Source: an uncultured Lachnospiraceae bacterium
GTDB taxonomy: Bacteria > Bacillota > Clostridia > Lachnospirales > Lachnospiraceae
Length of the DNA stretch: 64,000 nt
Direction: 5' to 3'
Assembly (NCBI GenBank): GCA_947644545.1
Contig: CANRZW010000003.1
Coordinates: 62,001-126,000, forward strand
The translations under genes and the position numbers were made by a program. Position 1 is the stretch's first letter, and the number at the start of each line of letters is the position of its first letter. Below are positions 54,148 to 62,213 of the stretch, one piece after another. The notes beneath the pieces were generated by a model, which was given only the letters and a program-made list of their open reading frames with translations, had not been told where the DNA came from and did no database searches.

Positions 54148-55083
54148 CTACAGTGTGATCACCGTACCATTCTTCCCTTTCAGGGCCTCAGCCACCGTGT
54201 CAAGCGAAGTGATCAGGACGCGTCCGGCAGGATTCTTTTCCAGATAGGCGGCTGCGGCTTCGATCTTTGGCAGCATGGTGCCGGTCTCAAACTGGTTCTG
54301 CGCCGTCAGTTCTTTGGCCTGCGCCACGGTCATGGCAGACAGCCCTTCCTGCTGCGGCGTGTTGAAATTGCGATAGACGCAGGGAACGCCGGTCAGGATG
54401 ATCAGCTCGTCGGCCTGCAGGTCACCTGCCAGTTTACCGGCAATGGCATCCTTCTCGATGACGGCGGAAGCTCCCTGCAGGGCGTGGCTTTGTTCGATGA
54501 CGGGAATACCGCCGCCGCCGCAGGCAATCACTACCTGTCCCGCATCCGCCAGCGTGCGGATGGCGTCAATCTCCACGATATCAATGGGCTTCGGTGCTGC
54601 CACTACCCGGCGGAATCCTTTGCCGGGCTTTTCTATTACATAATTTCCCTTCTTGACTTCAATCTCGGCGTCTTCCGCGGACATATAGCGGCCGATCACT
54701 TTAGTCGGCTCGTAAAAGGCCTCATCGTAAGGATCTACGGTCACCTGTGTCAGGATCGTGCTGACGGGTTTGGAGATGCCTCGGGCAAGCAGTTCTGCGC
54801 GCAGTGCGTTCTGGATGTCGTATCCCACATAGCCCTGACTCATGGCGGAGCAGACACACATCGGTGCGGGCGTGTAGTCGATATAGACCCGGCGCAGCTC
54901 GGTCATGGCCTTGTGGATCATGCTGACCTGAGGGCCGTTGCTGTGGGTGATGGTAAGCTGATAACCGGCTTCCACCAGATCCGCCAGCGCCCTGGCGGTA
55001 ACTTTCACGGCGTCCCGTTGTTCCAAAGTAGTGTATCCGAGTGCTTCGTGTCCCAGTGAGACGACGGCTTTCTTCTTGCTCAT
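54148..55083 (-). CDS. arcC: Carbamate kinase
   Basis: A 311-residue amino-acid-kinase-fold enzyme. THSNGPQVSMI, AMSQGYVGYDIQNAL, VIACGGGGIPV, EKDAIAGKLAGDL and ILTGVPCVY are carbamate-kinase blocks. The opening loop reads VVSLGHEALG where most ArcC proteins have LGGNAL. It would make ATP and carbamate from carbamoyl phosphate. No arcA, arcB or transporter stands next to it, so it may serve another carbamoyl-phosphate source. GGAGG is 6 bases before the ATG. Confidence 0.9.
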   Translation of the reverse strand: MSKKKAVVSLGHEALGYTTLEQRDAVKVTARALADLVEAGYQLTITHSNGPQVSMIHKAMTELRRVYIDYTPAPMCVCSAMSQGYVGYDIQNALRAELLARGISKPVSTILTQVTVDPYDEAFYEPTKVIGRYMSAEDAEIEVKKGNYVIEKPGKGFRRVVAAPKPIDIVEIDAIRTLADAGQVVIACGGGGIPVIEQSHALQGASAVIEKDAIAGKLAGDLQADELIILTGVPCVYRNFNTPQQEGLSAMTVAQAKELTAQNQFETGTMLPKIEAAAAYLEKNPAGRVLITSLDTVAEALKGKNGTVITL

Positions 55084-55184
55084 AGTGTTCCTCCGTTTTT
55101 GGCAATGTCTTTACAGGTGTTCTTACTACAGATAATCTTAATATCTTAATATATGTTATATATGCTATATTTGTTGTATTTGTT

Positions 55185-55264
55185 TTTAACAGTTTAACTA
55201 TTTAACTATTTAACAGTTTAACTATTTAACAGCTTAACTATTTAGCTGTTTAACTATTTAACTG
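55185..55264. repeat. Ten tandem 8-bp repeats (TTTAACTA/TTTAACAG family)
   Basis: Ten octamers stand head to tail: mostly TTTAACTA or TTTAACAG, with variants CTTAACTA, TTTAGCTG and TTTAACTG. They lie about 100 bases upstream of arcC and just after the end of the LacI gene. Simple repeats like this can change copy number by slippage. Confidence 0.95.
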
Positions 55265-55304
55265 TTTTCCCAACAGTTTGTCAGGCAGATTTGCCGGCAG
55301 CGGT

Positions 55305-56333
55305 TCAAAGATTCTCCCGGATGCGGATATCGATATTGACATAATCATTCTCTGCGACCGGAAGCTCTCCCGTGGTCAGATAAGTGAAAAGGATGGACAG
55401 GGGCTTGTGTCCCTGCACGAAGGGCTGCTGACAGATCGTGGCGGCGATCAGGCCGTTTTCCAGAAATTCCCGGGTAGTATCGACCATATCGTTGGTGATG
55501 ACGGTGATCTGCGCGGCGCGCCCGGAATCCATGACGGCGCGGCAGCCTCCGTAAACACCGCCGGCGGTAAAGTACAGCGCATTGATCTCAGGATGTCTGC
55601 GCAGCATGTCTGCGGTTAACTCATAGCTCTGCGTTTCGTCGTCGCTGTTATTGACGGTTTCTACGATCTGAATACCGCCGTAAGCCTCGGTCACATGGCG
55701 GAATCCTGCGATACGCTCGGTGTGGCACAGCACATTCATGGAACCGGATATGATTCCCACGCGTACGTCGCCCTTGGCCACACCGCCGGCCATCAGATGC
55801 ATCAGTCCCCCGGCGGTTTCGCCGGAACGATAGAAGTGGCAGCCCACATAGGCCAGTCGTCTGGAATTTTCAATATCGGTATTCAAAGTCACGACCGGAA
55901 TTCCCTGTTCGTGTAATGCATCGATCTTCTCGCGGATCGCGTTGTCATTGTAGGGAGAAATGGCCAATCCGCTGATCCCTTCGGCCACCAGCTCATCAAT
56001 AGCGTCCAACTGCTGTGCCAGGTTGTATTCCGTCTGCTTGAGCAGGACGGAACAGTTGTAGCCTTCCAGCTCTTCCGCCTTGTCGCGGACACCTGCCAGA
56101 ATATCATCATAGAAAACCGTATCCCGTCCCAGCAGGACAACGCCCAGCTTCAGATTCTTCTTCTGCGCGGCGAGAACGATGCCGGCTTTGTTGGGTTTAT
56201 AGTCCAGTGCCTGCACGATCTCCAGGATCTTCTTCTCTGTCTGCGGATTAACGGAACCGCGGTGATTTAAGACCCGGTCCACCGTGCCGCGGGATACGCC
56301 TGCCAGGTCGGCGATTTCTTTGAGGGTTGCCAT
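55305..56333 (-). CDS. LacI family transcriptional regulator
   Basis: A 342-residue regulator. The N-terminal helix-turn-helix is MATLKEIADLAGVSRGTVDR with the hinge RVLNHRGSVNPQTEKKI. The periplasmic-binding-protein-like sugar domain follows from about residue 62 (LKLGVVLLGRDTVFYDDI). The VDRVLN variant and the sugar domain are typical of regulators in the group with D-allose/ribose-type receptors. It is transcribed away from xylB and likely represses that operon. The start at 56333 follows AAGGA; the frame extends to 56417 without support. Confidence 0.93.
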   Translation of the reverse strand: MATLKEIADLAGVSRGTVDRVLNHRGSVNPQTEKKILEIVQALDYKPNKAGIVLAAQKKNLKLGVVLLGRDTVFYDDILAGVRDKAEELEGYNCSVLLKQTEYNLAQQLDAIDELVAEGISGLAISPYNDNAIREKIDALHEQGIPVVTLNTDIENSRRLAYVGCHFYRSGETAGGLMHLMAGGVAKGDVRVGIISGSMNVLCHTERIAGFRHVTEAYGGIQIVETVNNSDDETQSYELTADMLRRHPEINALYFTAGGVYGGCRAVMDSGRAAQITVITNDMVDTTREFLENGLIAATICQQPFVQGHKPLSILFTYLTTGELPVAENDYVNIDIRIRENL

Positions 56334-56407
56334 AACGGGATTCCTTTCCAAGGTGACTGTGCTGCCTGCGGATGATTCCTGTGTTAAATATGCAGCAATA
56401 CGGATAT

Positions 56408-56436
56408 AGCGTAGCATAATGCGGCAGGCAAGTCAA
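56408..56436 (-). promoter_or_regulatory. Promoter of the LacI-type regulator
   Basis: On the minus strand TTGACT and TACGCT are separated by 17 bases; the -35 box is good, the -10 box partial. Confidence 0.5.
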
Positions 56437-56515
56437 TTTGCTAAAATGCCTTCTGACGAAATAGCCAAAGCGGCGATCAGTAATTTGTGTATATTCCCGA
56501 AAATATTTTAGGTAC

Positions 56516-56544
56516 TTGATTTTCCGGGCGACAGAGTTTATGAT
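56516..56544 (+). promoter_or_regulatory. xylB: Promoter of the xylB operon
   Basis: TTGATT and TATGAT are separated by 17 bases, facing xylB. It is the best promoter candidate of the sugar operon. Confidence 0.65.
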
Positions 56545-56674
56545 GGATTTATCAGGAACGTGCACGGGCACGGTCGTGAGGACAGCCAGGCACATTATTT
56601 CATTTCATATGCCTGGCAGGAGGCGGCCGGAACGTGAGGATAATTTCAGGAAAATAAAGAACAGGAGGATTACC

Positions 56675-58150
56675 ATGCTGTATATTGGGGTGGATTTAGG
56701 AACCAGCGCCGTGAAGCTTCTTTTGATGGAGGGAAGCGGTAAGATCGTGAACATTGTGTCGAAGGAATACCCGTTGTTCTTCCCGCATCCGGGTTGGTCG
56801 GAGCAGAAGCCGGAAGACTGGTATGAGCAGAGTATGGCAGGCATCAAAGAGCTGATTGCAGACGTAGATAAGAGTCAGATCGCAGGCATCAGCTTTGGCG
56901 GACAGATGCATGGACTGGTAATTTTGGACGAGAATGATCAGGTGATCAGGCCGGCTATTTTGTGGAATGACGGCAGGACCGCGGAAGAATGCGATTATCT
57001 GAATAATGTGATCGGCAAGGACAAATTGTCGGCTTACACGGCGAACATTTCCTTCACCGGTTTCACCGCGCCGAAAGTGCTCTGGGTGAAGAACAAGGAG
57101 CCGGAGAATTTCGCGAGAATTAAGAAGATCATGCTGCCGAAAGATTATATTGCCTATAAGCTGACCGGCGTTCACTGCACGGACGTATCGGATGCATCCG
57201 GTATGCTGCTGTTTGACGTGAAGAATCGCTGCTGGTCAAAGGAAATGTGCGAGATCTGTGGTGTGAAGGAAGAACAGCTGGCGAAGATCTTCGAGAGTTA
57301 TGAGACGGTCGGAACAGTGCTTCCGGAGATCGCTGAAGAACTTGGCATTCCTGCGACGGTGAAGGTGGCGGCCGGCGGCGGTGACAATGCGGCGGCAGCA
57401 GTGGGTACAGGTACCGTGGGAGACGGTATGTGTAATATTTCGCTGGGCACCAGTGGTACGATCTTCATTTCTTCGGATAAGTTTGGCGTGGATAAGTTCA
57501 ACGCTCTGCACGCATTCGCCCATGCGGACGGCCATTATCATCTGATGGGATGTATGCTGAGCGCGGCTTCCTGTAATAAGTGGTGGATGGACGATATCAT
57601 CGGCACCACGGATTACGGCACGGAGCAGAAGGATATCACGGATGATAAGCTGGGTGAGAACCACGTATATTTCCTGCCTTATCTGATGGGAGAGCGTTCT
57701 CCGCACAACAATCCTAATGCCAGAGGTACTTTTATCGGCATGACCATGGATACTACAAGGGCGGATATGACGCAGGCGGTTCTGGAGGGCGTTGCCTTTG
57801 CACTGCGTGATTCTCTGGAAGTTGCGAAGTCTCTGGGCGTTAAGATCGAGCGGACGAAGATCTGCGGCGGCGGCGCGAAGAGTCCTCTGTGGAAGAAAAT
57901 GATCGCCAACATCATGAACCTGAAAGTGGACGTGATCGAGAGCGAGGAAGGCCCGGCAATGGGCGGTGCGATGCTGGCGGCGGTAGCCTGCGGTGAGTAT
58001 GCGAATGTGGAAGAAGCGGCGGCCAGGATCGTGAAGGTAGTGGATACGGTAGAGCCGGACGCAGAGCTTGTGGAGAGATATGAGGCAAGGTATCAGCAGT
58101 TTAAGCAGATTTATCCGGCCTGCAAGGCGCTGTTTGATATCATTCAGTAG
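56675..58150 (+). CDS. xylB: Xylulokinase-like FGGY carbohydrate kinase
   Basis: A 491-residue FGGY kinase of normal length. LYIGVDLGTSAVKLLLM is the phosphate-binding start; ISFGGQMHGLVILDE is the XylB substrate-binding block, and GVAFALRDSLEVAKSLG with KICGGGAKSPLWKKMIA is the C-terminal ATP-binding signature. It phosphorylates a ketose, by family most often D-xylulose. It is followed by a DUF4867 gene and a FucI-like isomerase, so the ketose may come from that isomerase and need not be xylulose. AGGAGG stands before the ATG. Confidence 0.92.
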   Translation: MLYIGVDLGTSAVKLLLMEGSGKIVNIVSKEYPLFFPHPGWSEQKPEDWYEQSMAGIKELIADVDKSQIAGISFGGQMHGLVILDENDQVIRPAILWNDGRTAEECDYLNNVIGKDKLSAYTANISFTGFTAPKVLWVKNKEPENFARIKKIMLPKDYIAYKLTGVHCTDVSDASGMLLFDVKNRCWSKEMCEICGVKEEQLAKIFESYETVGTVLPEIAEELGIPATVKVAAGGGDNAAAAVGTGTVGDGMCNISLGTSGTIFISSDKFGVDKFNALHAFAHADGHYHLMGCMLSAASCNKWWMDDIIGTTDYGTEQKDITDDKLGENHVYFLPYLMGERSPHNNPNARGTFIGMTMDTTRADMTQAVLEGVAFALRDSLEVAKSLGVKIERTKICGGGAKSPLWKKMIANIMNLKVDVIESEEGPAMGGAMLAAVACGEYANVEEAAARIVKVVDTVEPDAELVERYEARYQQFKQIYPACKALFDIIQ

Positions 58151-58343
58151 CGGTTTTCGCAGATCCGTAGCTGTACTGTTCCGGTAAGGAGAGGCAAAGC
58201 CGGCATGGTAGGCGGAGAAAGCAGGCCATACCGGAAAGGGGCAGGACAGTATAAGACGGACAGCGGATGATAAATGGCGGATGACTGCGGTAGATGAGAA
58301 ATAGTGGACGATAGGATGATAGATAGAAAGGAGAGGATCACAG

Positions 58344-58964
58344 ATGGAGATTAAAAAGATCACAGACGAAGCGTTCCGTAAATATGGAAGAGTCGTGCAG
58401 GGGTATGACTTCGGACCGCTTATGGAGGCTTTGAAGAAGACGCCCGATTTTGAGGGGGTAGCGTATGAGCCGTCCGTTCCGGAGCTGGAAGCTACCGCAA
58501 CGGCCAAAGAGCTGCAAAGGAAGACCTTCGGCGAACTGCCCATTCAGGTTGGGTATTGCAACGGCGTTAACTACAAGCTGAATGCGGCGGAGTACCATAG
58601 GAATTCGGAGATCAACGTGGCAGCCACAGATGCGGTATTGATTCTGGGGATGCAGCAGGATATCACGGATGATTTCACCTATGATACGGCTAAGATGGAG
58701 GCGTTTTTTGTACCGGCGGGAACGGCGGTGGAGATCTATGCGACGACATTGCACTATGCACCCTGCAGCGTAGGAGACAATCAGTTCAAGGTAGGAATTG
58801 TACTGCCGGCAGGCACCAACTGTCCGCTTACAGAGGAACATGACGGATGGGAAGATAAGCTGATCACCGCGAAGAACAAATGGCTGATCGGTCACGCGGA
58901 GGGCGGTCTGGATGCCGGCGCGCACATTGGCCTTACAGGTAAGAATCTGGATATCCGCGAATAG
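58344..58964 (+). CDS. DUF4867 family protein
   Basis: A 206-residue soluble protein that matches my recollection of DUF4867: EIKKITDEAFRKYGRVVQGY, PIQVGYCNGVNYKLNAAEYH, SEINVAATDAVLILG, VPAGTAVEIYATTLHYAPC and NKWLIGHAEGG. The His, Glu and Asp pattern and glycine spacing suggest a cupin-like metal-binding fold. Its place between a sugar kinase and a sugar isomerase suggests it acts on the same sugar, perhaps as an epimerase, anomerase or lyxose-isomerase-like enzyme. No reaction is known to me. GGAGAGG precedes the ATG. Confidence 0.8.
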   Translation: MEIKKITDEAFRKYGRVVQGYDFGPLMEALKKTPDFEGVAYEPSVPELEATATAKELQRKTFGELPIQVGYCNGVNYKLNAAEYHRNSEINVAATDAVLILGMQQDITDDFTYDTAKMEAFFVPAGTAVEIYATTLHYAPCSVGDNQFKVGIVLPAGTNCPLTEEHDGWEDKLITAKNKWLIGHAEGGLDAGAHIGLTGKNLDIRE

Positions 58965-59085
58965 TATCGGCAACGCTTTTGCATTCGTGCAGCATGGCAT
59001 GCCGTCAGAAGGCGGCAGGAAGTTTTGTCAGGAATTATAACAAGGTAATCAAACCGGTCAACCCGGTAAAAGGAGGATAAAGAAC

Positions 59086-60570
59086 ATGAACAATTTACCG
59101 AAAGTCAAAATTGGTATTGTAGCTGTAAGCCGTGACTGTTTCCCGGCATCCCTTGCAGTGAACAGAAGAGAAGCCCTGGTAAAAGCATATCAGGCAAAGT
59201 ATGATGCGTCTGACATTTATGAGTGTCCTGTCTGCATCATCGAGAGCGAAATCGATATGGTGAACGCTCTGAAGGATATCAAGGACAACGGCTGTAACGC
59301 ACTTTGCGTATATCTGGGCAATTTCGGTCCGGAAATTTCCGAGACATTGCTGGCAAAGCATTTCGACGGCCCGAAGATGTTCGTGGCGGCTGCCGAGGAA
59401 TCTCAGGATAATCTGATCCAGGGCCGCGGCGATGCTTACTGCGGTATGCTGAATGCAAGCTACAACTTGAAGCTGCGTAACGTGAAGGCTTATATCCCGG
59501 AATATCCGGTAGGCGACGCAGAAGATTGTGCGGATATGATCCATGAGTTCGTGCCGATCGCACGGGCAATCGCTGGTCTGTCCAGCTTAAAGATCATTTC
59601 CTTCGGTCCCAGACCGCTTAACTTCCTGGCTTGTAACGCACCGATCAAGCAGCTGTACAACCTGGGTGTTGAGATTGAAGAGAACTCCGAGCTGGATCTG
59701 TTCGAGGCTTTCAACAAGCATGAAGGCGACCCTCGTATCCCGGAGATCGTGAAAGAGATGGAAGAAGAGCTGGGAGACGGCAACAACAAGCCTACGATCC
59801 TGCCTAAGCTGGCACAGTACGAGCTGACACTGCTTGACTGGGTGGAGGAGCACAAGGGTTACCGTGAGTATGTTGCGATCGCAGGAAAATGCTGGCCTGC
59901 ATTCCAGACACAGTTCGGATTCGTTCCCTGCTATGTGAACAGCCGTCTGACAGGAAGAGGCATTCCGGTATCCTGTGAAGTGGATATCTACGGCGCACTG
60001 AGCGAGTTCATCGGTACGGCAGTCAGCGAGGATATCGTAACACTGCTTGATATCAACAATACCGTTCCGAAGGATATGTACAAAGAGTCGATCGAAGGCA
60101 AGTTCGATTACAAGTTCACGGATACCTTCATGGGATTCCACTGTGGCAATACCTGCTCCAAGAAGCTGTCCAAGTGCAGCATGGAGTATCAGATGATCAT
60201 GGCAAGAGCGCTGCCTGAGGAAGTGACACAGGGTACACTGGAAGGTGATATCGTTCCCGGTAATATCACATTCTATCGTCTGCAGAGCTCAGCGGATAAT
60301 ATCCTGCGCGCTTATGTGGCAGAGGGTGAGGTACTGCCTGTAGCAACCAAGTCCTTCGGTGGTATCGGCGTATTCGCGATTCCGGAGATGGGAAGATTCT
60401 ATCGTCACGTGCTGATCGAGAAGAATTACCCGCACCACGGTGCAGTTGCATTCGGCCATTTCGGCAAAGCGCTGTATGAGGTATTCAAGTATATCGGTGT
60501 TGATGTGAGCGAGATCGGTTACAACCAGCCGAAGAGCCTTCCTTTCCCGACAGAGAATCCTTTCGCATAA
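59086..60570 (+). CDS. L-fucose/L-arabinose isomerase family protein
   Basis: A 494-residue protein of the FucI/AraA superfamily. The N-terminal domain has KIGIVAVSRDCFPASLAVNR; the middle part includes CWPAFQTQFGFVPCYVNSRL and CEVDIYGALSEFI, with Glu and Asp likely to bind metal; TFMGFHCGNTC gives a probable metal-binding His. It would interconvert an aldose and a ketose; the substrate is not readable and may not be fucose. It is last in the operon with xylB and DUF4867, followed by a bidirectional terminator. AAAGGAGG precedes the ATG. Confidence 0.87.
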   Translation: MNNLPKVKIGIVAVSRDCFPASLAVNRREALVKAYQAKYDASDIYECPVCIIESEIDMVNALKDIKDNGCNALCVYLGNFGPEISETLLAKHFDGPKMFVAAAEESQDNLIQGRGDAYCGMLNASYNLKLRNVKAYIPEYPVGDAEDCADMIHEFVPIARAIAGLSSLKIISFGPRPLNFLACNAPIKQLYNLGVEIEENSELDLFEAFNKHEGDPRIPEIVKEMEEELGDGNNKPTILPKLAQYELTLLDWVEEHKGYREYVAIAGKCWPAFQTQFGFVPCYVNSRLTGRGIPVSCEVDIYGALSEFIGTAVSEDIVTLLDINNTVPKDMYKESIEGKFDYKFTDTFMGFHCGNTCSKKLSKCSMEYQMIMARALPEEVTQGTLEGDIVPGNITFYRLQSSADNILRAYVAEGEVLPVATKSFGGIGVFAIPEMGRFYRHVLIEKNYPHHGAVAFGHFGKALYEVFKYIGVDVSEIGYNQPKSLPFPTENPFA

Positions 60571-60597
60571 AAAGAAAGCCGGATAAAAAGGAAATAA

Positions 60598-60640
60598 TAA
60601 AAAAGCTGCCGCACGGAGCATATCTGTGCGGCAGCTGTTT
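60598..60640. terminator. Bidirectional terminator
   Basis: AGCTGCCGCAC (60604-60614) and GTGCGGCAGCT (60626-60636) form a perfect 11-bp stem. The minus-strand side has a TTTTTT run and the plus-strand side GTTTTC, so it ends both the sugar operon and the FliD-like gene. Confidence 0.92.
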
Positions 60641-60650
60641 TCACAGGAAT

Positions 60651-61874
60651 TTACATTACCGTATCCAATGTAGAACCAACACCGGCAGCGCTGTAGCCGC
60701 CCAGGCTGTTGTAAGTCTGGCCATTCAGGGAATCGCCCTGGGTTGCATAACGGTAAATCTGGTTAATGCGGTCTGTCATCTTCTCGCCAAAGGAATATGC
60801 GCCGCTGAAAAGGCTCTTCACCGTGCTCATATCGGCTTCCATGAACTTCTCCTCGTCGATGGACAGTGACTTGTCGGAATTCACGGTGACGCCCAGTCTG
60901 GAAAAGGCGCTCTTATTGCTGCTCACAAGACTCTTTAAGTAATCGGCCTGCTTGATTACATTAGAATTCTTGCTGTCGGCCGTGTCCTCCAGGAGTTCAT
61001 TGTAATCCTTGACAAGTGTTGAAAATACGTCGAATACATTGTCTTTGTTGCTGTCGTCGATAATCATGGCGCCCAGCTTCTCAACGGACTTGTAAAGTGC
61101 GCTTGCGGAAGCCGCTGAAGCCGCATCCTTAGCGGTCTTGGACGTACCCTTATCGGAACTGTCCGTCTTGTCGCCGGAAGAAATACTGCCTGTACTGCCG
61201 GCATATTTGGCCTTGGCGGAAGTAACTTCTTCCCCTTCTCCTGCTTTGCGGTAGATCGTGCTTGCCCTGTCGGCTGCCTTGTCTGCAAAAGAACCGATGC
61301 CCTTGAACAGCGTGGTCACTGTAGGCACAGTCGTAGAACCGGTCTTCTCGTTCACTTTCTTAAAGGTATCCTCATCGATGGACAGGGTGCGGTCCGCGTT
61401 CATCGTGATTCCGATTTTGGCAAATAACTTGTAATTCTGATACGTATAGTCATTCAGGGCATCCGCCTGTGCTTTCACAGCGCCGTTATTGCTCTTGGAC
61501 GCCGCTTTCATCATGGAATTATAATCCTTGACAAAAGCCGATACCTTGTCATACAGTTCATCGATATTGTCAGCGCTGTAATCAAGCGCGCTCATGCCTG
61601 TGGCGGTCTCATAGAACTTCCTTGCCGCACTGGCAGATGCAGCGTCCTTCTCCTTTGCCTTGGAACCGTTCTTGGAAGAACCTTCTTCTTCCTCGGCATC
61701 CTTCACCTTGGCATAATAGGACTTCATCATCTTGCCGTAACTGCCATTCTTGATAGATGCATAATCGGACAGTAGTGATGCACCGCCAACCTCACCGGAA
61801 CCGGCTCCTCCACCCAACAGAGCAGAATACGTGTCATTAAGCCCTGAATTTAAACCATTTACTCCAATACCCAT
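60651..61874 (-). CDS. Protein with two FliD C-terminal-like repeats
   Basis: A 407-residue protein with no signal peptide or membrane helix. Residues about 77-211 and 249-377 are two copies of one domain: both open with KDAASA, then have FVKDYNSMM or LVKDYNELL, KIGITMNADRTLSIDEDTF or RLGVTVNSDKSLSIDEEKF, and end with DRASTIYRKA or DRINQIYRYA. The LG(I/V)T, LSIDE and SLF blocks recall the C-terminal domain of flagellar cap protein FliD. The two copies are joined by a Ser/Lys-rich linker. No flagellar gene is near. GGAGG is 9 bases before the ATG at 61874. Role unknown. Confidence 0.75.
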   Translation of the reverse strand: MGIGVNGLNSGLNDTYSALLGGGAGSGEVGGASLLSDYASIKNGSYGKMMKSYYAKVKDAEEEEGSSKNGSKAKEKDAASASAARKFYETATGMSALDYSADNIDELYDKVSAFVKDYNSMMKAASKSNNGAVKAQADALNDYTYQNYKLFAKIGITMNADRTLSIDEDTFKKVNEKTGSTTVPTVTTLFKGIGSFADKAADRASTIYRKAGEGEEVTSAKAKYAGSTGSISSGDKTDSSDKGTSKTAKDAASAASASALYKSVEKLGAMIIDDSNKDNVFDVFSTLVKDYNELLEDTADSKNSNVIKQADYLKSLVSSNKSAFSRLGVTVNSDKSLSIDEEKFMEADMSTVKSLFSGAYSFGEKMTDRINQIYRYATQGDSLNGQTYNSLGGYSAAGVGSTLDTVM

Positions 61875-62213
61875 ATCAATCGCCCTCCATGTGTTGCAGC
61901 CAAAGCACAGTACATTCCTGATTCCGATTCCAGCCAGATCCATATGCGGAAACTCAGGCAGGATCAAAAGCGAAATATCCAATGTCTTTAACTACATAAA
62001 TCTGACTTCCATGTCTCTTATTGTGTATAAAAGTTCTGCCATAAATAAATCCTATTCTGGGAACTGTTCTGAGAAGACAAAGTTATCTTGATAAAATAAC
62101 GCTTCTCTATATATTATCTCGGCATTTGCTTCTTTTTGTAAAGAGGGAAATACAAAATTTACCTGCTTTTTCATGACATTTTTTCGGGCGTTTACAACAA
62201 TCCGGGCTGCCGG
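61875..62213. other. Gap: long leader of the FliD-like gene
   Basis: Minus-strand promoter at 62113-62142 and a leader of about 230 bases, in frame with the gene but probably not translated. The 3' end of the PTS IIC gene has no clear terminator here. Confidence 0.5.
62113..62142 (-). promoter_or_regulatory. Promoter of the FliD-like gene
   Basis: On the minus strand TTTACA and GATAAT are separated by 18 bases. The same stretch contains GCCGAGAT, close to the flagellar sigma-28 -10 box GCCGATAT, with TACA 13 bases ahead of it. Confidence 0.55.

Larger units (their letters stand above)
56334..56674. other. Divergent control region of lacI-type gene and xylB
   Basis: Holds a promoter in each direction (56408-56436 minus, 56516-56544 plus) and a leader of about 125 bases before xylB. 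The palindrome AAAATATTTT near 56500-56509, just upstream of the xylB -35 box, is a possible operator. No typical catabolite-repression site was recognised. Confidence 0.5.

Noticed and set aside
55185..55264. Octamer array as a CRISPR array or replication origin iterons
   Set aside because: Units are only 8 bp with no spacers, and there is no replication or Cas gene nearby.
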